64,000 nt of DNA from Zobellella iuensis (GTDB taxonomy: Bacteria > Pseudomonadota > Gammaproteobacteria > Enterobacterales > Aeromonadaceae), in NCBI RefSeq assembly GCF_016746085.1, contig NZ_JAERTZ010000012.1, positions 1 to 64,000 on the forward strand, in the 5' to 3' direction. Each line of letters starts with the position of its first letter. Positions within the stretch are counted from its first letter, which is position 1. Shown here piece after piece: positions 55,885 through 63,995 of this stretch. The position numbers and the translations under genes were made by a program. The notes beneath the pieces are model-generated. The model searched no databases, had not been told where the DNA came from, and saw only the letters and a list, made by a program, of their open reading frames with translations.

Positions 55885-55906
55885 GACCCGGGAGCCATCC
55901 CGGGTC
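55885..55906 (-). terminator. Intercistronic stem-loop between dctP and dctQM
   Basis: GACCCGGGA / TCCCGGGTC perfect nine-base stem with TTTT on the minus strand: a partial terminator or 3'-end stabiliser for the dctP message. Confidence 0.65.
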
Positions 55907-55919
55907 AGGGAGAAACGGC

Positions 55920-56933
55920 TCAACTCTGGGTGTCTTGCACCAGCTTGACCAGCTCGGCGGGCAGGCGCTCGGCAAACTCCTCAAACACCGGCCGGGTTAG
56001 CTCCCGAAAACGGGCCATGTCCTCGGCTGTGGTTTCATGAATGGTCACGCCGGCAGCCACCATACTTTCCCGTGCCTTTTGCTGATCGGCCGGATAGGCC
56101 ACGGTGCGCTGGTATTCCAGTGCCTCAGCAGAAGCTTCTTCCAGTATGGCTTTGGTCTCGTCCGGCAGACTGTCCCACCACTTTTTGTTGGCCATGGCTA
56201 CCTGCATGCCGTAGTTGTGGGCCGAGGTGATCGCATATTTCAGGTTTTCGTGATGCTTGGCCCCCACCATAAGATCAAAGGTATTGCCCTGAGCATCAAT
56301 GGTGCCCTGTTGCAGGGCGGTATAGACCTCGCCCCAGGCAATGGGTGAGGGGTTGGCGCCCAAGGCCTTGGCCACCGCCACGTCCACCGGCGAGTCTGTG
56401 GTCCGCATCTTGAGTCCGGCCAGCGAGTCCGGCCCGGTTAGCGGGCGGCTCTTGGACACGAAATTCCGGTAACCGTATTCCGCATACATCAGGGGCTGTA
56501 GGCCTATGTCGTTGGCCGCCTGCTCCAGGAAGACATGCAGGGGCTGCCCCTTGTCGAGAGCTAGGTACAACTGCTCCTGTTTATCGGGACTAGTGATATA
56601 AGGCAGATCAAACACCTGGAACACTGGTGTGAAGCTGGCCAGGTTAGGGGTGGAGCTGACCCCTACTTCCAGAGTACCGCGCTGGGCCCCTTCGATCATC
56701 ACCCGATCGCTGCCCAGAATGGATCCCGGAAACAATTTTACCTGAATGCGACCATCGGATTTCTCCTTCACTAAGTCGGCGAACTTCTTGTAAGCCGCCG
56801 TGATATGGCTGCCAGGAGGAGCCGGATGAGCCAGCTTGAACTGAACCTTGGGTCCCTGGTACTCGGCAGCGGCCTGGCCACTGCTCAGTATGGCCAGCAC
56901 GGCAAATGACACTACACCTGATGCGAACTTCAT
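55920..56933 (-). CDS. TRAP transporter substrate-binding protein (DctP family)
   Basis: A 337-residue periplasmic binding protein. The signal peptide is clear: MKFASGVVSFAVLAILSSG then QAAAEYQG with cleavage after AAA. The mature protein shows FKLAHPAPPGSHITAAYKKFA and the substrate Arg region LAGLKMRTTDSPVDVAVAKALG. The start at 56933 is ATG after GGGAGAGG; the frame permits a TTG two codons earlier. Divergent from the GMC oxidoreductase gene across 341 bases with three palindromes. It carries substrate to DctQM. Confidence 0.9.
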   Translation of the reverse strand: MKFASGVVSFAVLAILSSGQAAAEYQGPKVQFKLAHPAPPGSHITAAYKKFADLVKEKSDGRIQVKLFPGSILGSDRVMIEGAQRGTLEVGVSSTPNLASFTPVFQVFDLPYITSPDKQEQLYLALDKGQPLHVFLEQAANDIGLQPLMYAEYGYRNFVSKSRPLTGPDSLAGLKMRTTDSPVDVAVAKALGANPSPIAWGEVYTALQQGTIDAQGNTFDLMVGAKHHENLKYAITSAHNYGMQVAMANKKWWDSLPDETKAILEEASAEALEYQRTVAYPADQQKARESMVAAGVTIHETTAEDMARFRELTRPVFEEFAERLPAELVKLVQDTQS

Positions 56934-57030
56934 ACACAACCTCTCCCTGTCTCTGCTTCGTCGATGATGATGTTAAAAAATGGTTACCCAAATGCCAACG
57001 AGTGAAACTATAAAAATCGATCAGTGTACA

Positions 57031-57047
57031 TGTCAATAAAATTGACA
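57031..57047. promoter_or_regulatory. Palindrome TGTCAAT-AAA-ATTGACA
   Basis: A perfect 7-3-7 palindrome 98 bases upstream of dctP, different in sequence from the GATAC palindromes nearby. It may bind a second regulator. Confidence 0.4.
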
Positions 57048-57054
57048 TAAAAAT

Positions 57055-57071
57055 CGATACATAATGTATCA
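57055..57071. promoter_or_regulatory. Probable IclR operator 1 (dctP side)
   Basis: CGATACATAATGTATCA contains GATACAT-A-ATGTATC, a perfect palindrome. It agrees with 57242-57258 at 14 of 17 bases. It lies about 122 bases upstream of the dctP start. Confidence 0.55.
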
Positions 57072-57241
57072 TTTAATGAAAATATCTTATTTTTCAAAAT
57101 ATTGAACACTTAACCCCTGACCTTTCCAGGCCCCTTCCACTTCCTTCCCATGAGGAAACGCTTAAAAATCCCCTGCAACCCCGCCAAAAACATAACAAAA
57201 ATCCAACAAAAAACTTGCCAAAAACACCAACTTCATTATTT

Positions 57242-57258
57242 TGATACAAAACGTATCA
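57242..57258. promoter_or_regulatory. Probable IclR operator 2 (GMC side)
   Basis: TGATACAAAACGTATCA contains TGATAC-N5-GTATCA, perfect, and ends 16 bases before the GMC start codon, so a bound protein would block transcription or translation start. The remainder of 56934-57274 is AT-rich promoter DNA with no gene. Confidence 0.55.
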
Positions 57259-57274
57259 TTTTTTTGGAGTGACT

Positions 57275-58897
57275 ATGTCTCTGTATCAGAATCAGGTCTT
57301 CGGCGAGTTTGACTATATCGTGGTGGGCGCGGGCTCGGCCGGCTGTGTGCTGGCCAACCGGCTCAGCGAAGATCCAGCCATTCGCGTGTTGTTGCTGGAG
57401 GCCGGCGGCAAAGACTGGAATCCCTGGATCCACGTTCCCGTCGGCTACTTCAAGACAATGCACAACCCGGCGACCGACTGGTGCTATGTGACAGATCCGG
57501 ACCAAGGCATCGACGGCCGTCAGTTGCAGTGGCCAAGGGGCAAAGTTCTGGGGGGATCCAGCTCGCTAAACGGCCTGCTTTATATTCGTGGGCAACACCA
57601 GGACTACGACGACTGGGCCGCCCTCGGTAATGATGGCTGGAGCTTTAAGGAGGTTCTGCCCTACTTCAGAAAATCCGAGTGCCAGTCCAGAGGAGAAGAC
57701 GCCTATCACGGGGTCGATGGCCCTCTAAAGGTGTCCGACCTGCGGCTGCGGCGGGAAATTGCCGAACGCTTTATCGAGGCCGCCCAGCAGACAGGCATTC
57801 CCGCCAACCCGGACTGCAATGGCGAGCGCCAGGAAGGGGTAGGCTACTTTCAGCAAACCGCACACAAGGGACTGCGTTGTAGCAGTGCCAAGGCTTTTTT
57901 GCGCCCAGCGCTCCAGCGTCCCAACCTGACCCTGCTGACCCATGCTCATACCCGACGCATTCTGCTGGAAGGCCAGCAGGCCACCGGCATCGAGTTTGAA
58001 CACAAGGGCAAGCGGCTGCTGGCCCGGGCCACCCGGGAGGTGGTACTCAGCGCCGGCGCCATTGGCTCACCTCAGATCCTGCAGTGCTCCGGCATTGGCG
58101 ACCCTGGGCACCTCGCTTCAGTCGGAGTCGAGTGCCTGCATACCCTGCCCGGCGTGGGAGAAAACCTGCAGGATCACCTGCAGATCCGCCTGGTGTTCAA
58201 GACCCGCTGCAGAACCCTGAACGACGAGGTCAATCACCCCTTGAAGAAGATGGGCGTCGGCATGCAGTATGTGTTGTCCCGCACCGGCCCGCTGACCCTG
58301 GCCGCCAGCCAGGTCTATGTGTTCACCCGCTCCCGGGATGAACTGGACAGGCCCGATATTCAGTTCCACATGCAGCCCCTAAGCGCCGACAAGCCCGGTG
58401 ACGGCGTCCACCCCTTCTCGGCCTTTACCGCGTCGGTATGCCAGCTACGCCCCCACAGCCGGGGACGGATCCGTATTCGCAGCGCCGATCCACACCAGTA
58501 TCCATCCATTCAGCCCAATTACCTGTCTACCGAGGAGGACTGCCGGGTGGCGGTGGATGCCATCAAGGTAGCCCGGCGCATCGCCGAGGCCGACGCGCTC
58601 CGGCCGGTAATCACCGACGAATATGTGCCCGGGCGCCAGTACCAGACCGATGAAGAGCTTCTGGAGGCGGCCCGGCGCTTCAGTCAGACCATTTACCATC
58701 CCACCAGTACCTGCAAGATGGGCCAGGATGACATGGCTGTGGTCGACAGCCGGCTGAGAGTGCACGGCATTCGGGGGCTAAGGGTGGCCGATGCCTCCAT
58801 CATGCCGCTGATTGTCTCCGGTAACACCAATGCGCCGTCCATCATGATCGGCGAAAAAGCCGCCGACATGATCAAGCATGACCAGGGCCACGCCTGA
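57275..58897 (+). CDS. GMC-family FAD oxidoreductase (choline dehydrogenase-like)
   Basis: A 540-residue flavoprotein alcohol dehydrogenase. The FAD site [18 protein letters not shown] (12-29), the [20 protein letters not shown] motif, and the active-site pair His in [11 protein letters not shown] and Asn in [19 protein letters not shown] are all present. Length and style are close to BetA, but many such proteins oxidise other alcohols. The start at 57275 ([12 protein letters not shown]) sits eight bases after GGAG. It faces the TRAP genes across an IclR-type operator pair. The TRAP-imported compound is its likely substrate or precursor. Confidence 0.88.
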   Translation: MSLYQNQVFGEFDYIVVGAGSAGCVLANRLSEDPAIRVLLLEAGGKDWNPWIHVPVGYFKTMHNPATDWCYVTDPDQGIDGRQLQWPRGKVLGGSSSLNGLLYIRGQHQDYDDWAALGNDGWSFKEVLPYFRKSECQSRGEDAYHGVDGPLKVSDLRLRREIAERFIEAAQQTGIPANPDCNGERQEGVGYFQQTAHKGLRCSSAKAFLRPALQRPNLTLLTHAHTRRILLEGQQATGIEFEHKGKRLLARATREVVLSAGAIGSPQILQCSGIGDPGHLASVGVECLHTLPGVGENLQDHLQIRLVFKTRCRTLNDEVNHPLKKMGVGMQYVLSRTGPLTLAASQVYVFTRSRDELDRPDIQFHMQPLSADKPGDGVHPFSAFTASVCQLRPHSRGRIRIRSADPHQYPSIQPNYLSTEEDCRVAVDAIKVARRIAEADALRPVITDEYVPGRQYQTDEELLEAARRFSQTIYHPTSTCKMGQDDMAVVDSRLRVHGIRGLRVADASIMPLIVSGNTNAPSIMIGEKAADMIKHDQGHA

Positions 58898-58919
58898 CAA
58901 CCGCTTCTCGACGCGGACA

Positions 58920-58949
58920 GCAAAGCCCGCCCGCCGGTGCGGGTTTTGC
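58920..58949 (+). terminator. Terminator after the GMC gene
   Basis: GCAAAGCCCGC / GCGGGTTTTGC with one mismatch and a G+C loop; the T-run (TTTT) lies in the right arm, so it is of modest strength. Confidence 0.6.
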
Positions 58950-59023
58950 CCATTGTGCGCTAACGGCCAAGATGCAGGAACAACGGGCTTCCCCCCTGTG
59001 GCTTCCACCTGACCATCTGATGA

Positions 59024-60211
59024 CTATTTCGTCAGCTCATCAATCAGATCGGCCCATACCTGCATCATGACTTTACGCTCGTCCAGGTACTGGGCCTGGT
59101 TGTAACTGGCCCTGACCTTGTTGCGCTCGGTATGGGCCAGTTGACGCTCAATGACATCCGAGCGGTAACCCATTTCATTCAGCAGGGTGGAAGCCGTGGC
59201 ACGGAAGCCGTGGGCCGAAAAACCAATGCTCCCCTTACCACTGAACCCCATACGCTCAAGGGCCCTGTTCAGGGTTGTTGAAGTCATACAGGTATTCGGG
59301 TTCCTGAGGTTGGGAAATAGCAGCGCGCGGCCACCGGTGAAGGTATGCAGCTCCTGAAGCAACTCAATCGCCTGGCGGGAAAGCGGCACTATGTGGGGCT
59401 GACGCATCTTCATTTTTTCAGCAGGGATCCGCCACTCTGCCCGCTCCAGATCAAACTCGTGCCACTCGGCTTTACGCAGCTCCACGGTTCGCACAAAAGT
59501 CAGCAACATCAGCCGCAGGGCGATGACTGTGGCTCTGTAGCCACCATATTCATCCAGCGCCTTGATGAACTGAACAATCTGCTCGCGGGTCAGTGGCTTT
59601 CGGTGCTCTACCTTGGGCCGGTGAATGGCGCCTTTCAGGGCGGCGGCAGGATCGTGGTCAGCCCGCAGGGTGGCAACCGCATAGCGAAAGATGGCGGACG
59701 ACCACTGCCGGATCAGCAGGGCCACCGTTTCCGCTCCCCGCGCCTCCACACGCCGAATGATTTCCAGCAGATGGGCCGCCGTTACATTGCGGATGGGTAG
59801 CTTCCCTATGTGAGGGAAAACATCAGCCGCCAAGAAACGCTCAACTTGACGCAGGTAGTATGGGGTCCAGCCAGGGGCTTTCTTGTCTATCCACTCTCGC
59901 GCCAGCGCCTCAAAAGTATTGGCATTTGCCGTCCGGTTAACCAGCCGCTCGGCTTGTCTGTGATGGGCCGGGTGGATTCCCTGTTTGACCAGTGCCCTCG
60001 CCTTGTCATGCTCGGTGCGCGCGCCAGCCAGACTCATGGTGGGGTACTCGCCAATGGCAAAGATATTCTCCTTGCCGGCAATACGGTAACGATACCGCCA
60101 CAGCTTGGATCCCGTAGGGCGCACCTCTAGGTACAGGCCCTGTCCATCGGCCAGCTTTTGGGGTCTCTCGGAAGGCTTGGTGTTGCGAACTTTGGCATCG
60201 GTCAGTGGCAT
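59024..60211 (-). CDS. int: P4-family tyrosine integrase of the island
   Basis: A 395-residue site-specific recombinase. The start MPLTDAKVRNTKPSERPQKL at 60211 is the common P4-integrase N-terminus; the frame runs on to 60280 through the arm-site DNA. The DUF4102 arm-binding domain is N-terminal (to ~90) and the core-binding domain next. The catalytic set is visible: Arg in LTFVRTVELRKAEW, HGFRATAS with His and Arg, His in LAHTERNKVRASYN and the Tyr in QAQYLDER. It is transcribed away from attR 160 bases upstream. It should excise the island at the pabA core. Confidence 0.93.
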   Translation of the reverse strand: MPLTDAKVRNTKPSERPQKLADGQGLYLEVRPTGSKLWRYRYRIAGKENIFAIGEYPTMSLAGARTEHDKARALVKQGIHPAHHRQAERLVNRTANANTFEALAREWIDKKAPGWTPYYLRQVERFLAADVFPHIGKLPIRNVTAAHLLEIIRRVEARGAETVALLIRQWSSAIFRYAVATLRADHDPAAALKGAIHRPKVEHRKPLTREQIVQFIKALDEYGGYRATVIALRLMLLTFVRTVELRKAEWHEFDLERAEWRIPAEKMKMRQPHIVPLSRQAIELLQELHTFTGGRALLFPNLRNPNTCMTSTTLNRALERMGFSGKGSIGFSAHGFRATASTLLNEMGYRSDVIERQLAHTERNKVRASYNQAQYLDERKVMMQVWADLIDELTK

Positions 60212-60214
60212 GGT

Positions 60215-60252
60215 GCGGGTATCCTGATTTCGATACCCGCAACGATACCCGC
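60215..60252. other. Probable integrase arm-type boxes, right end
   Basis: GCGGGTATC (60215-60223, inverted), GATACCCGC (60232-60240) and GATACCCGC (60244-60252) lie over the integrase start. They match the left-end boxes at 8846-8884. The inverted pair also forms a hairpin that overlaps the int translation start, so bound integrase could repress its own gene. Confidence 0.5.
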
Positions 60253-60372
60253 AATTTTCATGGATAGCAATAGACACCAAAATCCATAAATGGAGCTAAT
60301 ATACTGATAATAAGTGGTTTATAGATTTACTTCGAGACCACAATGGACTCCACCGGACTGTAATGTCGATTA

Positions 60373-60392
60373 TCGATCATCAACAGCATATT
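60373..60392. other. attR core
   Basis: TCGATCATCAACAGCATATT, identical to the pabA start site at 8777-8796. On the minus strand it opens a dead reading frame MLLMIDNRHYS, a duplicated stub of pabA. Confidence 0.75.
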
Positions 60393-60805
60393 TAACTTAT
60401 CTATTTGATTTAAAAAGAATAAAAACAGTCACTCATCGCTTTACCGGCCGCAATTTCATTTGACACCCAGACCCGAGGCCGCAACGGCACGCACGAGAAA
60501 GCCGTATTCTCGCATCTATCCACCCGGTGTCCAACCTCACCCGGCTTCTGCTTTAAATAACTGATCCTAAGAGTGCTACATCGACTGGGTTCCGCACGCA
60601 GACACGCCGTGAGATGTGACACTCGCGGCTTCGATCTGCTGCGAGCATTCACTGGATGCTCGGTCAGGCCGAAATCGCTCGTCACGGCGAGCAAGCTCGC
60701 CCCCTGGGGGCTCCACCGCGCCGATGTCGCGGAAACCATCTGCTTAGCGGAACCCAGCCGATGCCGGTAGTGATCTACTATTCGGAACAGTTATTTAAAT
60801 TTCAC
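60387..60805. repeat. Right-flank composite: degenerate copies of the island left end and of the 33.2-kb repeat
   Basis: 60387-60551 resembles 8791-8967, and 60543-60805 resembles 33239-33410. The two parts are contiguous here but 24 kb apart inside the island. This looks like the left end of another, older element at the same site. No gene is supported in this stretch. Confidence 0.6.
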
Positions 60806-60924
60806 CCAAGCAAATTTCGAAAATTTAATTGATGCTGTTACTGGCCTTTCAGCGCCATTAGCTTCACCGTTTCTCGACAATGACTTTTCGCCAGCAGGTA
60901 TGGGGTTATCTGTAAATCCGGGAG

Positions 60925-61392
60925 CGATCTGCCATCGACGGTAAAACCCTGCGGTGCAGCTACAGCACGCAGGAAAGCGGCCATGGCCGCAAGGAAACCC
61001 GGCTGAGCCTGGCGGTGGACGACTTGTCCATCCTGGGTGACCTGGTGTTTGAATGGCCGGAGCTGAAAACCTTAGGGATAGTGGCGGCCATGCGGGAAGT
61101 GGGCGGCCAAGCTGTCGGCCAAGGCGCTGCTGGACGCGAGCCGTTCCCACTGATCGATAGAATCCCAACTGCACTGGCAACTGGATGGTGCATGCGGGAA
61201 GACGAGTGCCCTTATGTTAGGAATAAGCGTCGTGAACAGGCTGGTGAGAATATGGCCACTATCCGGCATATCGCCTTCAATGCGTTGAAGGCAGACACCA
61301 GTTTCAAGGCCGGCATGAAACGCAAGCAAAAGCGGGCCAGCCGCAACAACGCCTACCTGTCGCACGTCTTGGCAGGACTGGGGGTTTCGTAA
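60925..61392 (+). pseudogene. Broken ISAs1-family transposase
   Basis: Fragments in two frames match an ISAs1/H-repeat transposase: AIDGKTLRCSYSTQESGHGR then KETRLSLAVDD, WPELKTLGIVAAMREVGG, then, after a deletion and a shift, LHWQLDGA, REDECPYVRN and NMATIRHIAFNALKAD ... NNAYLSHVLAGL before the natural stop. The N-terminus and the middle of the DDE domain are missing, so it is inactive. No terminal inverted repeats are clear. Confidence 0.75.
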
Positions 61393-61432
61393 TCTTGCCC
61401 TGATGTATATGCGCATGCGCAGTATTATAATG

Positions 61433-62017
61433 TTAGGCAGCAACCCAAAAACGGAGCGACAAATGGACAACAAACACCACGTGCCGCGAAGTTTCTTTGC
61501 GGAAACACGTAAGTATTGGTCGATCATGTCCGTTTACGAGCGCTTCGAGCAGGTTGTTGCAATCGTTCTGAGTCTCGTGGTCGCATCGGTCATCGTCCTG
61601 GCGCTCCTGCAGCTGGTCATCCGCATCGTTCCGCTATTGCTCAGCGGCACGCTAGATCCACTCGAACATGACGTCTTTCAGACGCTCTTTGGCATGATCA
61701 TGACGCTGCTCATCGCCATGGAATTCAAACATTCGATTATTCTCGTTGCCTTTCGGCGCTCGAGCATCATCCAGGTCAAGACCGTTGTGCTCATCGCGCT
61801 CATTGCGTTGAGTCGCAAGTTCGTCATTCTCGATACCAGCACCACCGCCGCGAGCACCATTGCAGCGCTGGCTGGAGCAACCCTTGTGCTCGGTGTGGTC
61901 TACTGGCTGCTGCGCGAACGTGATGACCGCCTCGTCAAGGAGACGCGTTGAGCCTTGTGCTCTAACAACCGGCTGCAGCAGACGGTCCGTTGCACGGCCC
62001 GCCGCTTAACCGGAGCG
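61433..62017. mobile_element. Solitary integron gene cassette
   Basis: Bounded on the left by core site GTTAGGC (61432-61438) and on the right by GTTGGGC (62017-62023) at the end of a full attC. One gene, the PsiE-like ORF, fills it in the forward direction 24 bases after the cassette start, as in true cassettes. No integron integrase is in the window, so it probably arrived by recombination at a secondary site, or an array has decayed around it. Confidence 0.65.
61463..61951 (+). CDS. PsiE-family (phosphate-starvation-inducible type) membrane protein in a cassette
   Basis: A 162-residue membrane protein with four hydrophobic helices (residues ~30-50, 68-90, 95-115, 130-150) and the PsiE-like motif LIAMEFKHSIILV. 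Function of the family is unknown; it is induced by phosphate starvation in E. coli. The start at 61463 has GGAG nine bases upstream; the frame also opens further up at 61403 but that crosses the cassette border. The stop is eight bases before attC. Confidence 0.78.
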   Translation: MDNKHHVPRSFFAETRKYWSIMSVYERFEQVVAIVLSLVVASVIVLALLQLVIRIVPLLLSGTLDPLEHDVFQTLFGMIMTLLIAMEFKHSIILVAFRRSSIIQVKTVVLIALIALSRKFVILDTSTTAASTIAALAGATLVLGVVYWLLRERDDRLVKETR

Positions 62018-62023
62018 TTGGGC
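61959..62023. other. attC recombination site (59-base element)
   Basis: GCTCTAACAA at the left, TTAACCGGAGCGTTGGGC at the right, and a G+C-rich imperfect palindrome between (GGCTGCAGCAGACGG facing CCCGCCGC). The TTAAC-n4-GCGTTGGGC end is nearly the consensus TTAACTCAAGCGTTRRRY. Confidence 0.8.
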
Positions 62024-62146
62024 GGCACAGCAGGCACGGGTGGCGAAAACTTGGGCACTTGAATTTTCTCCCTAGGCCCCAATCTAACTCCCAGAAGCCC
62101 CGGGAGGCCCCCGGAACCCCGTAACTTGATCAACCTTGGAATTTGT

Positions 62147-63940
62147 ATGACGCAAACTACACCGCGCCATGAGGTATTGGAGACGACCGAGCAGGCCCCC
62201 CAATCGTCCCCGGCTGACAACGTTCAGCCGCCGGATGCACTCCGGCTCAAAGAGGTAATGGACCGCTTGAGTCCGTCGATCTTCGTCGGTCTGATCACCG
62301 TCGAGGGGAACGTGGTCCACGCGAATCGAGCAGCCCTCGACGCAATCGGCGCGACGTTGGATGAGGTGCTCTGCAAGCCTTTCGAGGCGACGCCATGGTG
62401 GAGGTTCTCCGACATCGCCACGCGTCGGTTGCGATTGGCAATCAAGGACGCAGCCGACGGGATCGCTTCCCGATTCGACGTCCTTGTTCAGGACCGGCAT
62501 GGCCGCGTACTGACGATGGATTTTTCCCTCGAGCCCCTTTATGGGTCCGACGGCAGGGTCGAGTACCTGATTCCGTCGGCCCGCGATGTGAGCGAGGGCA
62601 AAGCGGCGGAGCAGCGTGTCCTGTACCTGGCCAGCCATGACGATCTTACCGGGCTTCCGAATCGCAACCTGTTCGGTGAGCGCCTGCGCCAGGCGGTTGA
62701 TTATGCCAATGGCTCCGGCGAACGGCTCGCGGTCTTGCTCGTTGACCTGGATCGTTTCGGTCTCATCAACAACACCCTGGGCCATGGCAGTGGCGACGAA
62801 GTACTGAAAGCCGCCGCAAACCGGCTGGCTGGTTGCGCGCGCACTTCGGACACACTGGCCCGCCTCGGCAGTGATGAATTCGGCTTTATCCTCTGCGGCA
62901 ACCACGCGGACATTTCCCGTATCGTTGGCGAAGCACAGCGCATCGCGGACGCCTTCGAGCAGCCGGTGATGATTGCCGGACGCGAGGTGTATTTGACGTG
63001 CAGCATCGGCGGCGTGGCTCGTGCCGATTCGAGCGTAAATGAGGACCAGTTGCTCAAGAACGCATTTAGCGCCCTAAACGCCGCGAGAAACCGGGGGGGG
63101 AATATCGCCCACTTTTACTCACTGGAAACCGTGTTGCAGGACGCCGAGTGGCTCGAGCTGGAGTCCGCACTGCGTGGTGCGATCAAGCGCGATGAGCTTT
63201 CGCTGCATTACCAGCCGCAAGTGGATCTCCGCACGGGAGCCATCGTCGGGGCCGAGGCCTTGATGCGCTGGCTGCGGCCTGACCGCGGCATGATTTCCCC
63301 CGCTCGATTCATACCGATCGCGGAGAAAACGGGCTTGATCCTCCCACTGGGCATCTGGGCATTGCGGAGCGCGCTCGGAGAAATAAAGCGTCTGCGCGAC
63401 CAGGGCCTGCCGATAGAGCATGTGAGCGTCAACCTCTCTGCCCGGCAACTGCATCAGCAGGATCTCATTCCGCAAGTTGACGAGCTTCTGCGTCAAGCCG
63501 ACGTCGAACCGGGCTCATTGACCCTGGAGTTGACCGAGAGCATTTTAATGGACGATGCTGAATACGCCGCGCGCACGCTTAAAGCCCTGAAAGCGCTTGG
63601 CTTGAAGCTGTCGCTGGATGACTTCGGGACCGGCTACTCGAGCCTGGCTTACCTGCACCGTTTTCCGTTCGACACCATCAAGATCGACCGCTCCTTCGTT
63701 CAGGAAATGCACACTCAGAACAACGGTGCCGCTATAGTGGATGCGACGATACAGTTGGCACATAGCCTTGGAATGACGGTGGTCGCCGAAGGAGTCGAAT
63801 GCGAGCAGCAACTCGCCGCCCTTAGATCCAGCGGATGCGATTATGTGCAGGGTTACGTCTTCTCGCGACCACTTCCAACCACCGAACTGACGTCCATGCT
63901 CCGTGACCATCCCGTATTTACTATGTCGCCCAATAAATAA
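62147..63940 (+). CDS. PAS-GGDEF-EAL cyclic-di-GMP enzyme
   Basis: A 597-residue cytosolic signalling protein. A PAS domain (residues ~40-150, SPSIFVGLITVEGNVVHANR) leads a GGDEF domain with SHDDLTGLPNRNLF and RLGSDEFGFIL, where Ser replaces the second Gly. The EAL domain keeps EALMR, NLSARQ, ELTESILMDD, DDFGTGYSSL, KIDRSF, AEGVE and QGYVFSRPL, so phosphodiesterase activity is expected while cyclase activity is doubtful; the GGDEF part may bind GTP as regulator. The start at 62147 is the first ATG; the frame can also open at a TTG 21 bases up. No membrane helix precedes PAS. Gene begins 124 bases after the cassette attC. Confidence 0.9.
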   Translation: MTQTTPRHEVLETTEQAPQSSPADNVQPPDALRLKEVMDRLSPSIFVGLITVEGNVVHANRAALDAIGATLDEVLCKPFEATPWWRFSDIATRRLRLAIKDAADGIASRFDVLVQDRHGRVLTMDFSLEPLYGSDGRVEYLIPSARDVSEGKAAEQRVLYLASHDDLTGLPNRNLFGERLRQAVDYANGSGERLAVLLVDLDRFGLINNTLGHGSGDEVLKAAANRLAGCARTSDTLARLGSDEFGFILCGNHADISRIVGEAQRIADAFEQPVMIAGREVYLTCSIGGVARADSSVNEDQLLKNAFSALNAARNRGGNIAHFYSLETVLQDAEWLELESALRGAIKRDELSLHYQPQVDLRTGAIVGAEALMRWLRPDRGMISPARFIPIAEKTGLILPLGIWALRSALGEIKRLRDQGLPIEHVSVNLSARQLHQQDLIPQVDELLRQADVEPGSLTLELTESILMDDAEYAARTLKALKALGLKLSLDDFGTGYSSLAYLHRFPFDTIKIDRSFVQEMHTQNNGAAIVDATIQLAHSLGMTVVAEGVECEQQLAALRSSGCDYVQGYVFSRPLPTTELTSMLRDHPVFTMSPNK

Positions 63941-63946
63941 GGATAA

Positions 63947-63995
63947 GTGCTGCAAGAAGCCGATCGCCATGAACGGACTCGGCTTCTTGCAGCAC
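63947..63995. terminator. Perfect 17-bp inverted repeat after the EAL gene
   Basis: GTGCTGCAAGAAGCCGA (63947-63963) and its exact complement (63979-63995), separated by 15 bases and six bases after the stop codon. The stem is strong but no T-run follows within the window, so it could instead be an element end or an mRNA stabiliser. Confidence 0.45.

Larger units (their letters stand above)
8777..60392. mobile_element. Genomic island of about 51.6 kb integrated in the 5' end of pabA
   Basis: Bounded by a 20-bp direct repeat, with a P4-type integrase beside the right copy and matching GATACCCGC boxes near both ends. It contains replication/recombination-like genes, a CBASS operon, a helicase-Fic-methyltransferase-nuclease cluster and betaine/TRAP metabolic cargo. 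No conjugation genes are visible, so it would move by mobilisation, transduction or not at all. The defence half and the metabolic half meet near 33.2 kb, where a diverged copy of the right-flank sequence sits. Confidence 0.8.

Noticed and set aside
57275-58897. Choline dehydrogenase BetA as a firm name
   Set aside because: GMC enzymes share these motifs across many alcohols and the neighbour is a TRAP system, not a choline carrier.
60373-60410. A second pabA gene start at the right end
   Set aside because: The frame diverges after seven codons; it is an att duplication, not a gene.
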